Assembly (NCBI GenBank): GCA_022841825.1
Contig: JALHQT010000006.1
Coordinates: forward strand, 124,001 to 188,000
Length of the DNA: 64,000 bases
Source of the DNA: Anaerolineae bacterium
GTDB taxonomy: Bacteria > Chloroflexota > Anaerolineae > Aggregatilineales > Phototrophicaceae
Direction: 5' to 3'
A model generated the notes under the pieces. The model was given only the letters and a program-made list of their open reading frames with translations, did no database searches and was not told where the DNA came from. Shown piece after piece: positions 9,211-18,413 of the stretch (the stretch's first letter is position 1; every line of letters starts with the position of its first letter). The position numbers and the translations under genes are program-made.

Positions 9211-10221
9211 TTACCACGCAGGTCCCCACCGCATATGGACATGGGTACGCTGTGGATGAAAGCCATAACGCAGCAAGAGCGGCTTGACCAGGTCGTCATC
9301 CGCGGGGTGCTCAATCAGCAGCGGACTGCGCATTCCAAAACGCCTCACAGCAGAATTCAGCAATGCCTCGTCATAAATGCCCATATAATCTGGCGCAACC
9401 ATCAGGGTCAGCTGAGTGGCGCTGGCTGCGAAAGCGCTCTCTACCCACAGGCTGGCACACAATTGATGTTCGTCTTCAGAACGCACGACCAGTCGTTCGA
9501 GCGAGCGAAAACTCAGCGCGTTGTTCAACGCCTTCAGCCATGACGGACGAAACAAGCCCTCATGCAGGGGGCGCTGCCAACCCACGCCACCGCGATCCCT
9601 GGGTCGCACCTGCACCGCCAACTCATACTCCGCCTTCCACTCGTCATCACGACGACGGTTAATGCGAAACGAAGTCGCCAGGGGAGGCGGCACGCGCAGT
9701 GCGCTGCTGCGCCGCCAGTGAGTCCAGGCGCGCTCATAGGCGAAACCCAGGCGCTCGTACAAGCCCTGTGCAACCTGATTGTTATAGTCCACCTGTAGGA
9801 TAGCGCGATGCCCCCGCGCACTGATCGCATCCATACTTGCAAGCATCAGCCGCCGGGCAATCCCACGTCCGCGATAGTCGGGGTGAGTGGCGACATTGGC
9901 GATAATCCAGGTTTTGCCAAGCTGAGTAGGAACATCCGCGGGATAAACCGAAACATTGCCGACAAGCTTTCCGTCGGCAATCCAGACATAACCCAGGCTG
10001 ATGCCCGCAACCAGCTCGTTGACGCCCAGCAGCAGATTCAGGGCAGGGCTGCCGCGTCCCAACGTTCGCAGTTCACGCACCGCCGCCCGCCCATTGCTGT
10101 CCATCGTTTCCGAAAAGGCAAGCTCAATCAAATCGGCAAGCGGGGCAAGATCCGTTCGGAGATTGACGGCGCGAAGTCCGTCACCAGTCAGTGACGGGCT
10201 GGAAACACTCAGGCTGACCAC
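9211..10221 (-). CDS. GNAT-family N-acetyltransferase, two-domain
   Basis: The N-terminal half contains the acetyl-CoA-binding motif A of GNAT enzymes (VATHPDYRGRGIARRLM, about residues 90-106) and the motif B region NNQVAQGLYERLGF. The C-terminal half (about 180-336) looks like a second, degenerate GNAT fold, as in mycothiol synthase-like tandem GNATs. No ATG is available; a GTG at 10221 has AAGGA 10 nt upstream and is chosen over a TTG three codons earlier. The substrate is unknown. It precedes the CorC-like and two-component genes by 75 bp and may share their transcript. Confidence 0.75.
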   Translation of the reverse strand: MVSLSVSSPSLTGDGLRAVNLRTDLAPLADLIELAFSETMDSNGRAAVRELRTLGRGSPALNLLLGVNELVAGISLGYVWIADGKLVGNVSVYPADVPTQLGKTWIIANVATHPDYRGRGIARRLMLASMDAISARGHRAILQVDYNNQVAQGLYERLGFAYERAWTHWRRSSALRVPPPLATSFRINRRRDDEWKAEYELAVQVRPRDRGGVGWQRPLHEGLFRPSWLKALNNALSFRSLERLVVRSEDEHQLCASLWVESAFAASATQLTLMVAPDYMGIYDEALLNSAVRRFGMRSPLLIEHPADDDLVKPLLLRYGFHPQRTHVHMRWGPAW

Positions 10222-10419
10222 ACAGACCAAATCCTTACGCTAGGCACGATAAGCGTAGCCATGAAAGCCCGTTTTCGCAATTGCGCTTCAAGGAATACTT
10301 TACAGAAGTTCAGTTATTGTCAAAAGTTCACAACACGCCACCCTACATTATTTACGAAATTCGGCTCGCTCTCGATCTATGATACATAGATAGAAGCATA
10401 GTGCGGAAAGGAGAAAGGA

Positions 10420-10602
10420 ATGAGTCAGGAATCAGATGACTTGATCCAGCGGCGATTCAAGCAACTCATGGTGGAGCATGGGCAGGGTCTCATCGAGTAT
10501 GCGCTGCTCCTCATGTTGGTCGCGTTCGTCGTATTTGCACTCGTCATCGCGTTCGGCGGCAGCGTCGGACAACTCTACAGCAATATTGTTCGCGCCCTGT
10601 AG
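10420..10602 (+). CDS. Flp/Fap-type pilin-like small protein
   Basis: A 60-residue protein with a charged N-terminus, then GQGLIEYALLLMLVAFVV, the Flp-pilin signature (Gly before a hydrophobic segment with Glu at +5 and Tyr next to it), and a short C-terminus. Flp pilins are cleaved by TadV-type prepilin peptidase and assembled by the Tad machine. A very strong ribosome site (AAAGGAGAAAGG) precedes the ATG and a strong terminator follows, so this is a well-expressed single-gene unit. No tad genes are in the window, so assembly genes must be elsewhere if it makes a pilus. Confidence 0.8.
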   Translation: MSQESDDLIQRRFKQLMVEHGQGLIEYALLLMLVAFVVFALVIAFGGSVGQLYSNIVRAL

Positions 10603-10652
10603 CCGATTGCCCGATTTCACATCATCCTCATTGTTCAGGCACTCATCTTTAA

Positions 10653-10690
10653 GAAAGACCCTACCGTTGCTGCGATAGGGTCTTTCGTTT
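10653..10690 (+). terminator. Rho-independent terminator of the pilin gene
   Basis: A perfect 11-bp stem GAAAGACCCTA / TAGGGTCTTTC (10653-10663, 10676-10686) is followed by GTTT. It separates the pilin gene from the next gene. Confidence 0.85.
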
Positions 10691-10732
10691 AGAATGTCCC
10701 CCGCAACCAACGCCAGTTGGAGAATAATCTCT

Positions 10733-12184
10733 ATGTCGAGAAACTACAGCTACCCACCGCGCCGATCAGGTGGCGGATGGCAGTGGGCAATTATCGGGGC
10801 AATTCTGGGCTTCGCCTGTGCGGCGGTTATCGCGTTCCTGGGCATCATCTTTGGGGTGATCAACCTTACGGGTACGAATATCGCGTTCGGGGCGACCAAC
10901 ACGCCGACGATCATTACCGCCACGCCACCCCCTGCCACCAATACCGTTCCGCCGACCGAATTCGTCCTGCCATCACCAACGGCAGGCGTCGCAGTCGTGG
11001 CAGCACCCACCGCCAGCCCGACGATTCCACCTACCGTCCAGACGCTGCCCACCGCTTCCCCCACGACATTCCCATCACCAGCGCCGCTGACCTCAGCGCA
11101 GGCAGTCGTCGGAGAACCCGACACACTCCTGCTCGACCTTGTACAGCCAAGCGAACTTCTGGCGGTCGCGGGAGGTCAGTTCGTGATGGGCACGACCGCT
11201 GCCGAAGTCAACACGGCGGTAGAGTTCTGCGTCTCGGAAGGTGCGCGCTGCACTCCGGCGATGGGCGAAGACGCCTTCCCGCAGCACAACGTGACGTTGA
11301 GCGCCTTCCAGATGGAACGCACTGAAGTCACGTATTCGCAGTTCCTGGCGTTCATGAACTATCTTCAGCAGCAGCGCGGCAGTGCGAATGTGCATCGAAA
11401 CGGCTGTTTTGGTCAGCCGTGTATGCTGACGAACCTGGAATCGCAAACCAGCTCCGTGCAATACGACAGCATCAGCTATGATGTGTTGGATGTTATCGCC
11501 AACCTCCCGGTCACGGAGGTAACCTGGTTTGGCGCGCGCGCTTACTGCGAAGCCATCGGTCGCCGGTTGCCCACAGAAGCCGAATGGGAACGTGCAGCAC
11601 GCGGCGATGATGGGCGCATCTACCCCTGGGGACCCCTCTGGGACCCGGCGCTGGCATCGACCAGCAGCCAGGTCGAAGGAGTCACCATCGGCAAGGTCGA
11701 CATTAATGCCTATCCGTTGGGGGGCAGCCCTTACGGCGTCCTCAACATGGCGGGCAACGTCTCGGAATGGGTGTCGGATTGGTATGACGCTCGTTTTTAC
11801 GGGCGACCGGAAGCCATCGCGCCCGATCCGGTGGGTCCGCCGTCGGGGACAACCCGCGTGATTCGCGGCGGGTCGTGGGATGCGCGCCCCTTCTTCGCGC
11901 GAACCATACATCGCCAGGAAGCAAATCCTGCTGAGGGCACGCCGTTCATCGGCTTCCGCTGCGCTGCCGATGCGCCGACCGCCCCAACGGGTAACGCGCA
12001 GGGCACCAGTCTGCTGCCCGGCGCAGTCGGCACACCAGACCCAGCGCTGCTGGGCGCGGCGACGACCATCGCGACAGTGGACGCAGCGCCGACGCTGCCG
12101 CCACGCATCCCCAGCGCAACACCCCCCGCCGCGCGCCCGCAGGCAAGCCCGACCCTCGCGGGGACGCTCGACCCCGGCGGATAA
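10733..12184 (+). CDS. Membrane-anchored FGE-sulfatase (SUMF1)-like protein
   Basis: The ATG at 10733, with GGAG upstream, is chosen; an earlier in-frame start adds only 13 unlikely residues and lies on the terminator side. The protein has one membrane helix (about residues 18-46), a Thr/Pro-rich extracellular stalk (about 50-125), then an FGE/SUMF1 domain (about 145-390): GGQFVMGT, MERTEVTYSQF, RRLPTEAEWERAARG, YPWG, GNVSEWVSDWY, VIRGGSWD and IGFRCA. A second Pro/Thr/Ala-rich tail follows. Most bacterial members of this fold are not true formylglycine-generating enzymes and often act as surface or regulatory modules. I do not see a clear FGE catalytic cysteine pair. Confidence 0.85.
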   Translation: MSRNYSYPPRRSGGGWQWAIIGAILGFACAAVIAFLGIIFGVINLTGTNIAFGATNTPTIITATPPPATNTVPPTEFVLPSPTAGVAVVAAPTASPTIPPTVQTLPTASPTTFPSPAPLTSAQAVVGEPDTLLLDLVQPSELLAVAGGQFVMGTTAAEVNTAVEFCVSEGARCTPAMGEDAFPQHNVTLSAFQMERTEVTYSQFLAFMNYLQQQRGSANVHRNGCFGQPCMLTNLESQTSSVQYDSISYDVLDVIANLPVTEVTWFGARAYCEAIGRRLPTEAEWERAARGDDGRIYPWGPLWDPALASTSSQVEGVTIGKVDINAYPLGGSPYGVLNMAGNVSEWVSDWYDARFYGRPEAIAPDPVGPPSGTTRVIRGGSWDARPFFARTIHRQEANPAEGTPFIGFRCAADAPTAPTGNAQGTSLLPGAVGTPDPALLGAATTIATVDAAPTLPPRIPSATPPAARPQASPTLAGTLDPGG

Positions 12185-12203
12185 ACGTGGTTTGACCGAA
12201 GAG

Positions 12204-12236
12204 ATGCCAGCGCAAACAGTCGCTGGCATTTTCTTT
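12204..12236 (+). terminator. Terminator between convergent genes
   Basis: A perfect 9-bp stem ATGCCAGCG / CGCTGGCAT (12204-12212, 12221-12229) is followed by TTTTCTTT. It ends transcription of the SUMF1-like gene. Confidence 0.85.
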
Positions 12237-12253
12237 CGTCCGCCTGCCTGCGG

Positions 12254-12721
12254 CTACTGCGGACGCATCGCCATCATCACCTGCCACGTGCCGGACTGCA
12301 CCACTTTGCCCGCCTGATTGACGATACGCACGTCCAGGTCAACCGTGCCTGCGGACAGACGCGGCATCGCCTTCAGTTCTTTGATCGTGAGTTCGGTGCG
12401 CAGCGTGTCGCCGATGAAGACCGGCAGGCTGAACTTCATCTCCAAACCGCGAAACGCGACGACAGTCCGCTCCATGAAGCCAAGCTGGTACGCCTGCCCA
12501 ACCGCGTAGCTCAGGCAGAGCATTCCGTGTGCCACCCGCTGACCGAACTGCGACGACTTCATGTATTCCGCATCGGTATGCATGGGGTTGTAATCGCCCG
12601 TCAGCCCGGCAAACTGCACCAGATCGCTTTCCGTGATCGTGCGTCCGCGCGTAACCAGTTTCTGCCCGACCTGAATATCTTCAAAGTACAACCCGATGGG
12701 TCCATCTTCGCGCAGTTGCAT
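12254..12721 (-). CDS. MaoC-like (R)-hydratase
   Basis: A 155-residue single hot-dog domain. The hydratase-2 motif is visible: the Asp/His pair in FAGLTGDYNPMHTD (about residues 37-50), followed by the overhanging segment GQRVAHGMLCLSYAVG. Members add water to trans-2-enoyl-CoA to give (R)-3-hydroxyacyl-CoA, or act on related thioesters such as mesaconyl-CoA. AGGAG stands 8 nt before the ATG. No other fatty-acid genes are adjacent, so the exact substrate is open. Confidence 0.88.
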   Translation of the reverse strand: MQLREDGPIGLYFEDIQVGQKLVTRGRTITESDLVQFAGLTGDYNPMHTDAEYMKSSQFGQRVAHGMLCLSYAVGQAYQLGFMERTVVAFRGLEMKFSLPVFIGDTLRTELTIKELKAMPRLSAGTVDLDVRIVNQAGKVVQSGTWQVMMAMRPQ

Positions 12722-12825
12722 GGGGATCTCTCCTGTGTCCGATGAGTAGTGCAGTGGTTATAACACGCTTGCGCACGCAAAGGAGCAGCGCTCAGTACCT
12801 CCACAAGATGATAGTACCGGGTCGG

Positions 12826-12847
12826 ACAAGGGGCTTAAGCCCCTTGT
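12826..12847. repeat. Perfect 22-bp palindrome, intergenic
   Basis: ACAAGGGGCTT followed by its exact reverse complement. It lies between the MaoC gene and the end of the large kinase gene, on the leader side of MaoC. It resembles other GGGGC...GCCCC palindromes in the window. A second short hairpin AGGGCA/TGCCCT (about 12850-12868) follows and touches the kinase stop codon. Confidence 0.65.
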
Positions 12848-12866
12848 TCAGGGCATCATCGGTGCC

Positions 12867-15800
12867 CTAGCGGCGGCGGTTCATCGCCAGTGCCGCCCCG
12901 ATTTCGGCACCCAGCGAGGTCGGTGGCAAAGCGCGCAGCCAGGTTCGTATACGCTCGCGCTGGCTCTCGTCGTGCTCGTCGGGCGGAACCAGAAAGATGA
13001 ATGGAATATCGCTCAGGATGATGTCAGCGCTCATCCGCCGCATCAATTCCAGACCGCCAATCGGCGAATGCGTCAGATCAACGATGATCAGGTTAGGGGG
13101 TTCATGGCGGAGCTTATCGGCGTTCAGCTCGGCGGCACGCAGCACCTGCGTGCGCAGCCCCAACTGCCCCAGCCCCGGCGCGAGCGCTTCCGCCGCGTCG
13201 CCCAGCAGCACCGTCGTCTCGGCGGCACCCGCCTGGGTGACACGCATAATCGCATCGATCAGGCGGTCGAGCGATTCTTCCACCCGTACTGCATCCACGA
13301 GTCGCAGATGGACGACAGCGATCCCCTCGTCCTTGCGAGACACCAGCAGCAAAGGTAGAAAGGCGGTCGTCTGCTGGAACTTGAGCAGGCTGACCAACTG
13401 CCACAAATTCTGAAGGGGCGCATCCACATCCAGCAGCAGCGCCGCGGGCTGCATCCGCCGCGCCCAGGTCACGAAACGCGCCGGATGCGCCGCAGTCAGC
13501 AGATGCAGCGACTGATCTTGGTATGCTTCCTGCACCCCAGTCCGCAGGTCGGGATCGGCGCTCAGGAGGAGTGTCACCCAGCCTTTTGCCTCCAGCAGCT
13601 TCAGGCTTTCGTCTTCTCCGTCCGAATCCAGGGGCAGGAGAACGTAGAATGTACTTCCCTTGCCGACGGTGCTGTCAAGCCAGATCGTGCCGCCCATCAG
13701 CAGCAAGAGGCGCCGAGCCACCGCCAATCCCAGACCGCCACCGCTGTACTCGCGCCTGGTCGAGCCATCTCCCTGGCGAAACTCATCGAAGATATACTGC
13801 TGCTGCTCCGGGGTCACACCGATCCCGGTATCCTGCACGCGAATGACCACCCAATCGCCATTGGGGATGTCGAACCCAGCGGGCGGCACCTCTCCCAGCA
13901 AGACATACCCCTGATAGACGCTCAGTCGCCCAACCGAGACGTCGATGCCGCCCTGGTGCGTGAACTTCAGCGCATTGTCAATCAGGTTAGAGAGCACGCC
14001 CGTCAGCGCGGTCGCATCTCCTTGCGCAACGACGCCCCCAGGATCTGGCTGCAGCGTCAGGGACAACTCCTTGGCGGCGGCTTTCGAACCGGCACTCGCG
14101 ACGATCTCCTCCAGGAATGGATGCACGGAGATCGGTTTGGGTGTCAAAACGATCTTGCCCGCTTCGATGCGCGCCAGAGCGAGAATGTTGTCGATCATCC
14201 CCAACAGCGTCTTGCCGCTGAGAAAGACGCGGTTCAGGCGGTCGGTCTGCTGCTCGGTCAGGTCACCGTAGATGTTCTGGAGCAGCATATCGCTGTAACC
14301 GATGATGGCGTTCAGCGGCGTACGCAGTTCATGGCTGATGTTTGCGAGAAATTCGCTCTTCAGGCGATTGGCGGAAATCGCCTCCTCATACAATTCGGCA
14401 TTGTTCAGCGCCAGCGCAATCTGCCCGGCGATGGTCAGGAGCACATCGCGGTCATCGTCGCCAAACGGCTTGCTGCCCGGTCTGCGTTCAAGGCTGATCG
14501 CCGCGATGACGCCCTGTTGTGTCACGAGCGGCGCGATCAGCGCCGAACCCGCACCCAGGCGCGCGAACAGGTTGGCGGTCGCCGTATCGCCTGCATCCAC
14601 ATCCAGCGAAGGCAGCGAAACCGCCGTCAGATAGCGCCTCAGGGCGTCGAAGATCGCGATGCCGCCCGTTTCTATCCTTAAGCCAAGACTGTCGGTTGCG
14701 GGATGTTCCGCTCTAATGACCGCGAAGTTGCCTTCAAAGACAAATGCTGTGCAGTGATGGGCTTCAAAAACCTCCGCGAGCAGTTCTACCGCCAGAGCCA
14801 TTACCGCGTCTTTCGAAAGCGATGCGGTGATGACCGACGCGATGCGATTGAGCGAAGTCAGACGCTTATTGCGTTGGTTCAGTGCCGCGACTGCCTGATG
14901 ACGCGACCGCTGAAGCACCATGTTGTCCAGTGTGATCACTGCCTGGCGCGTCAGCGCATAGGCTGCGCTGGTATGTCGCTCGTGGTAGGTCGATGGTTCC
15001 ACGCTGCCCAGCATCAGCAGCGCGGATACGCTGTCCTCCGAGACCAGTGGCAGGCACATCCACGCGCGCATGCCAGACATGGTTACCCATCGTTCCGCCT
15101 CAGGGTACTGGCTCAGGTCTTCGATCATCAGGGGCTGCTGCGCGCTGCACACCTGTTCCAGCAGGGGCGACTCGGCAAGCGCCAGATGCACATCGCCCGC
15201 GAATTGCCGCCCATCATGGGTGGCAAGCAGTCGCAGCCGCCGCGTGTCGTGTTCCAATCCCCAAAGGCTTGCGCTCTCGAACGATACGAGGCGGTAAAGA
15301 TGCTCAAAGAGCATTTGGTAAATGTCTTCGCTCTGCATTAACGCATCGGCACCCCGCCCCAGTTCAATCAGCGCATCCCCCAGCAGTCGGCGGTCGCGTT
15401 CCAGCGCTGCGAGGCGCAGTTGTTCGTACACGAGCGACATCTGGGTCGCCAGATTAAGCAGCAGCGCCAGATCCCGGTCGGAATATGCGGCGGGCAGCAC
15501 ATGCTGTAAGGCGATTACCCCGATGATCTCACCAATGCGACTGCGCAGCGGGGCACCTAACCAACTCCGCGACCCGCTGCCGGGTTCCGCTGCATCCGGC
15601 TGAACCCCCAGGCTCAACAGGCGCTCTGCCTCCTCATGCAAGTCCTGAACATAAACTTCGCGCCCATGAGCGATCACCGCCCGACTGATGCCGGTCAATG
15701 GCAGCGATGCGTGCTTCACCAGGCTGCCATCCTCCAGCACCATTGGGAATGTCAGCAGCCCGCGTTCGGAGTCATAGATTCCGACAAATGCCGATGTCGT

Positions 15801-15929
15801 CTCGAAAATGCTGCTGATGACATTACGCGCCGACTGCCACAGTTCGTCGTAGTCCAGGACACGAATGAAAGCGCGATTCAATTCCGTCAGGCTGGCAAGT
15901 ATATCGGGTGACATGGGATGCATAGACAT
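12867..15929 (-). CDS. Soluble histidine kinase with three GAF domains and two receiver-like domains
   Basis: About 1,020 residues with no membrane helix. Three GAF-type modules (about residues 10-160, 190-335, 370-510) are followed by HisKA with the phospho-His in NISHELRTPLNAII (near 531), HATPase_c (N-box NLIDNALKFT near 653; G2 GGGLGLAVAR near 735), and two tandem CheY-like folds. The first has LLLDVDAP near 833 and the second NLIIVDLTHS near 947. Both lack the full N-terminal acidic pair of active receivers, so they are probably degenerate. The ATG at 15929 is preferred to one 12 codons upstream (a cysteine-rich unlikely leader). The input is likely a small cytoplasmic ligand or redox state; no partner regulator is adjacent. 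Confidence 0.88.
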   Translation of the reverse strand: MSMHPMSPDILASLTELNRAFIRVLDYDELWQSARNVISSIFETTSAFVGIYDSERGLLTFPMVLEDGSLVKHASLPLTGISRAVIAHGREVYVQDLHEEAERLLSLGVQPDAAEPGSGSRSWLGAPLRSRIGEIIGVIALQHVLPAAYSDRDLALLLNLATQMSLVYEQLRLAALERDRRLLGDALIELGRGADALMQSEDIYQMLFEHLYRLVSFESASLWGLEHDTRRLRLLATHDGRQFAGDVHLALAESPLLEQVCSAQQPLMIEDLSQYPEAERWVTMSGMRAWMCLPLVSEDSVSALLMLGSVEPSTYHERHTSAAYALTRQAVITLDNMVLQRSRHQAVAALNQRNKRLTSLNRIASVITASLSKDAVMALAVELLAEVFEAHHCTAFVFEGNFAVIRAEHPATDSLGLRIETGGIAIFDALRRYLTAVSLPSLDVDAGDTATANLFARLGAGSALIAPLVTQQGVIAAISLERRPGSKPFGDDDRDVLLTIAGQIALALNNAELYEEAISANRLKSEFLANISHELRTPLNAIIGYSDMLLQNIYGDLTEQQTDRLNRVFLSGKTLLGMIDNILALARIEAGKIVLTPKPISVHPFLEEIVASAGSKAAAKELSLTLQPDPGGVVAQGDATALTGVLSNLIDNALKFTHQGGIDVSVGRLSVYQGYVLLGEVPPAGFDIPNGDWVVIRVQDTGIGVTPEQQQYIFDEFRQGDGSTRREYSGGGLGLAVARRLLLLMGGTIWLDSTVGKGSTFYVLLPLDSDGEDESLKLLEAKGWVTLLLSADPDLRTGVQEAYQDQSLHLLTAAHPARFVTWARRMQPAALLLDVDAPLQNLWQLVSLLKFQQTTAFLPLLLVSRKDEGIAVVHLRLVDAVRVEESLDRLIDAIMRVTQAGAAETTVLLGDAAEALAPGLGQLGLRTQVLRAAELNADKLRHEPPNLIIVDLTHSPIGGLELMRRMSADIILSDIPFIFLVPPDEHDESQRERIRTWLRALPPTSLGAEIGAALAMNRRR

Positions 15930-16113
15930 GATCCAGGCACAAAAAGGCGCAATGCACAGTGTCATTATGCCATCAGAAGTGTGTTTGGCGACGATAAGAC
16001 TCCGTGTGACAGCAAAACCGCCGTCTGGGCAACGGTCTCGCGCTCAAGCCTGTACATTCTGTCGATCCAACGCTATCAATAGAGGCGTCGAGTCACAACA
16101 GGGATGATGCGTG

Positions 16114-18360
16114 ATGCATTGGTTTCAAAGGATGGTCATGATCGGGACTGCGGCGCTGCTGGCGACCAGCGGCTGCGAAGCGCTGCTCTCCACAGGCTCC
16201 AACCCTGAAGAAGCACCTGCCATTCAACTTCTACAGCAGTCCCCTGAGCAGGTCGCGGCGGCGTTCCTTGATGCCTGGGGGCGCAGGGATTACGCTGCCA
16301 TGTATGGGCTGATCGCCCCGCAAAGCCAGGCGCTGACCCCATCTGAGGTCTTCCGCGTCATCTACGAGACCGACGACGCCGTTGTCGGCATCGATGGTCT
16401 GCGTTATGCGGTCGGCGCGGTCGAGAGCCAGGGGACGACAACCATCGTTCAGTATGACCTGACGCTGCAATCCAACATCTATGGCGAGATCGTCGATCAA
16501 GACCGCATCATGCGGTTGGTGCAAGTGGGAAACGATTGGCGCATCGCGTGGTCACGGATGGATGTCTTCGACGGGCTGGCACCGGGCACCATCCTGGAGA
16601 CCGTCACCGAACGTGCGCCGCGCGGGAACATCTATGACCGCAATGGCGACTATCTGGTCGAAGAAAACGGCACGGTGACGACCGTACTGGTCTCGCGCTT
16701 CGACATGCCGGATGTCGTCGAATGCTACACCACGCTGGCGCGCGTCTTCCGCCGGGATTATGACGATCTCGCCGCGCAGCTAGACTCCTTCAATGCAGAA
16801 ACCGTTGTCCCCGTAGGCGACCTGGATACTGACGTCTACCTCGCCAACGAGCTGGAAATGATCGAGAACTGCAACATCCAGTCCTACGACCGTCAGACGC
16901 GGCGCTATGCCGGTCACGGCGCGCTCGCGCACGTCACCGGGGCGATTGGACAGATCAGCGCGCAGGATTTGGAGTTCTGGCGCAGTCGTGGCTATGATGC
17001 CGATGCGCTGGTCGGCTTGAGCGGGCTGGAGCGGCAGTACGAAGAGACTCTGGCAGGCGAACCCGAACGTGTGCTGCGCATCCGCGAGCCGGGCGGAGCT
17101 ATCGTCCGCGAAGTGACGCGCGTCAGCGGACGTGCGCCGCAGGACATTCGGCTGACGATTGACCTCGGACTTCAGATTGCGGCAGCGCAGGCGCTGGCGG
17201 ATGCCTATAACTACGCAGCGCCGAACTGGGCAGAAACCGGGCGCTCCGGCGGCGCGGGCGTGGCGATCCTCGATGTCAACACGGGCGCGGTGCTGGCATT
17301 GGCAAGCTGGCCCACCTACGACCCCGGTATCTTCAATCCGGACACCCCTTTGTTCCTGGTCGGCGAATACATCCTCTCGCTGCGCAACGACCCGCGCCGT
17401 CCCTTCTTCAACCGCGCGATTCAGGAGCAGTACCCACCCGGCTCGACCTTCAAGATCATCACGACGGCAGCCGCGCTTGCGGAGGGCGTCTGGGGTGCGG
17501 ACGAGATCTTTAACTGCGGGCTGCGCTGGGAAGGGCGACCGTTTGGAGACTCGCTCGCCGAACGAACGGACTGGCGCGTGCTGGAGGAAGACCGTGAAGC
17601 GGCGGGCGATATTGTTCCGGCACAGGCGCTGGCAGCCTCGTGTAATCCGTTCTACTACCAAATGGGTGCGCTCCTCTATCGCCGAGGACCCGGCGTGCTG
17701 ATGGAGTACGCACGCCGCATGGGATTAGGCGCGCCGACCGGTCTGGACATCAACAACCCGCCCGAAGCCGTCGGGCAAATCCCGCCCATCCGCGCGACTG
17801 ACGAGGCGATCAGCAGTGCTATCGGGCAGAGCAACGTCGCCGTCACGATCCTGCAAATGGCACACATGGTCGCGGGCGTCGCCAACGACGGCAGCCTCTA
17901 TCGCCCCTATGTCGTCGCGCAGGTGGGCGAGCAGAGTGCGCGTACGCCGCAGGTTTCCAGCGAAATGGGCATCAGCGAGGCGGTGCTGAATGAGGTGCGC
18001 GAAGGCATGTGCCTGGTGACGACTGACACCACCTATGGCACTGCCTGGCGCGTCTTCGGAGATTTCGAATTCAACGTCCCCAGCACGCCCTACATCCCCT
18101 GTGGCAAGACGGGGACAGCGCAGACGGTGCGCGAGCCGCACGGCTGGTTTGTCGCCTACGCGCCCAACGACAATCCCCAGATCGCGATCGCGGTCATGGT
18201 GGAGAATTCGCGCGAAGGCTCCGAGACGGCGGCACCGATTGTCCGCCGAATCCTGGACTACTACTTCCAGTCGCCGCCGGAGCTGGTCGCCTCCTATCCC
18301 GGTTGGTGGACGGAAAGCTATGTCCCGCTGCCTATCCCGGAAGGAACGACGGGAGGATAA
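16114..18360 (+). CDS. Penicillin-binding protein, MecA_N/PBP2-type transpeptidase, lipoprotein
   Basis: A cell-wall D,D-transpeptidase. A signal ends in the lipobox-like TSGC (Cys21), so it is predicted to be lipid-anchored rather than held by a membrane helix. An NTF2-like MecA_N domain (about 40-155) precedes the PBP dimerisation domain (starting RAPRGNIYDRNG) and the transpeptidase domain, with catalytic Ser444 in GSTFK, SCN at 509-511 and KTGT at 665-668. All three active-site motifs are intact. MecA_N is known from the beta-lactam-tolerant PBP2a of staphylococci; here its presence does not prove resistance. The ATG at 16114 follows a GTG codon at 16111 that could also initiate. Confidence 0.92.
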   Translation: MHWFQRMVMIGTAALLATSGCEALLSTGSNPEEAPAIQLLQQSPEQVAAAFLDAWGRRDYAAMYGLIAPQSQALTPSEVFRVIYETDDAVVGIDGLRYAVGAVESQGTTTIVQYDLTLQSNIYGEIVDQDRIMRLVQVGNDWRIAWSRMDVFDGLAPGTILETVTERAPRGNIYDRNGDYLVEENGTVTTVLVSRFDMPDVVECYTTLARVFRRDYDDLAAQLDSFNAETVVPVGDLDTDVYLANELEMIENCNIQSYDRQTRRYAGHGALAHVTGAIGQISAQDLEFWRSRGYDADALVGLSGLERQYEETLAGEPERVLRIREPGGAIVREVTRVSGRAPQDIRLTIDLGLQIAAAQALADAYNYAAPNWAETGRSGGAGVAILDVNTGAVLALASWPTYDPGIFNPDTPLFLVGEYILSLRNDPRRPFFNRAIQEQYPPGSTFKIITTAAALAEGVWGADEIFNCGLRWEGRPFGDSLAERTDWRVLEEDREAAGDIVPAQALAASCNPFYYQMGALLYRRGPGVLMEYARRMGLGAPTGLDINNPPEAVGQIPPIRATDEAISSAIGQSNVAVTILQMAHMVAGVANDGSLYRPYVVAQVGEQSARTPQVSSEMGISEAVLNEVREGMCLVTTDTTYGTAWRVFGDFEFNVPSTPYIPCGKTGTAQTVREPHGWFVAYAPNDNPQIAIAVMVENSREGSETAAPIVRRILDYYFQSPPELVASYPGWWTESYVPLPIPEGTTGG

Positions 18361-18375
18361 TGCGCGGTGCGAACA

Positions 18376-18405
18376 CGTAGGGGCGCAATGTATTGTGCCC
18401 CTACG
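18376..18405. repeat. Palindromic hairpin between convergent genes
   Basis: Arms GTAGGGGCGCAAT and ATTGTGCCCCTAC (18377-18389, 18392-18404) pair with one G-T mismatch around a 2-nt loop. It lies between the stops of the PBP and peptidase genes and may end transcripts from both sides. Confidence 0.75.
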
Positions 18406-18413
18406 CACACGCC

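Noticed and set aside
10261-10419. Sigma70 promoter for the pilin gene
   Set aside because: TTGTCA and TACATT are 21 bp apart, and TATGAT at 10378 has no matching -35. The region is AT-rich but I could not settle on one promoter.
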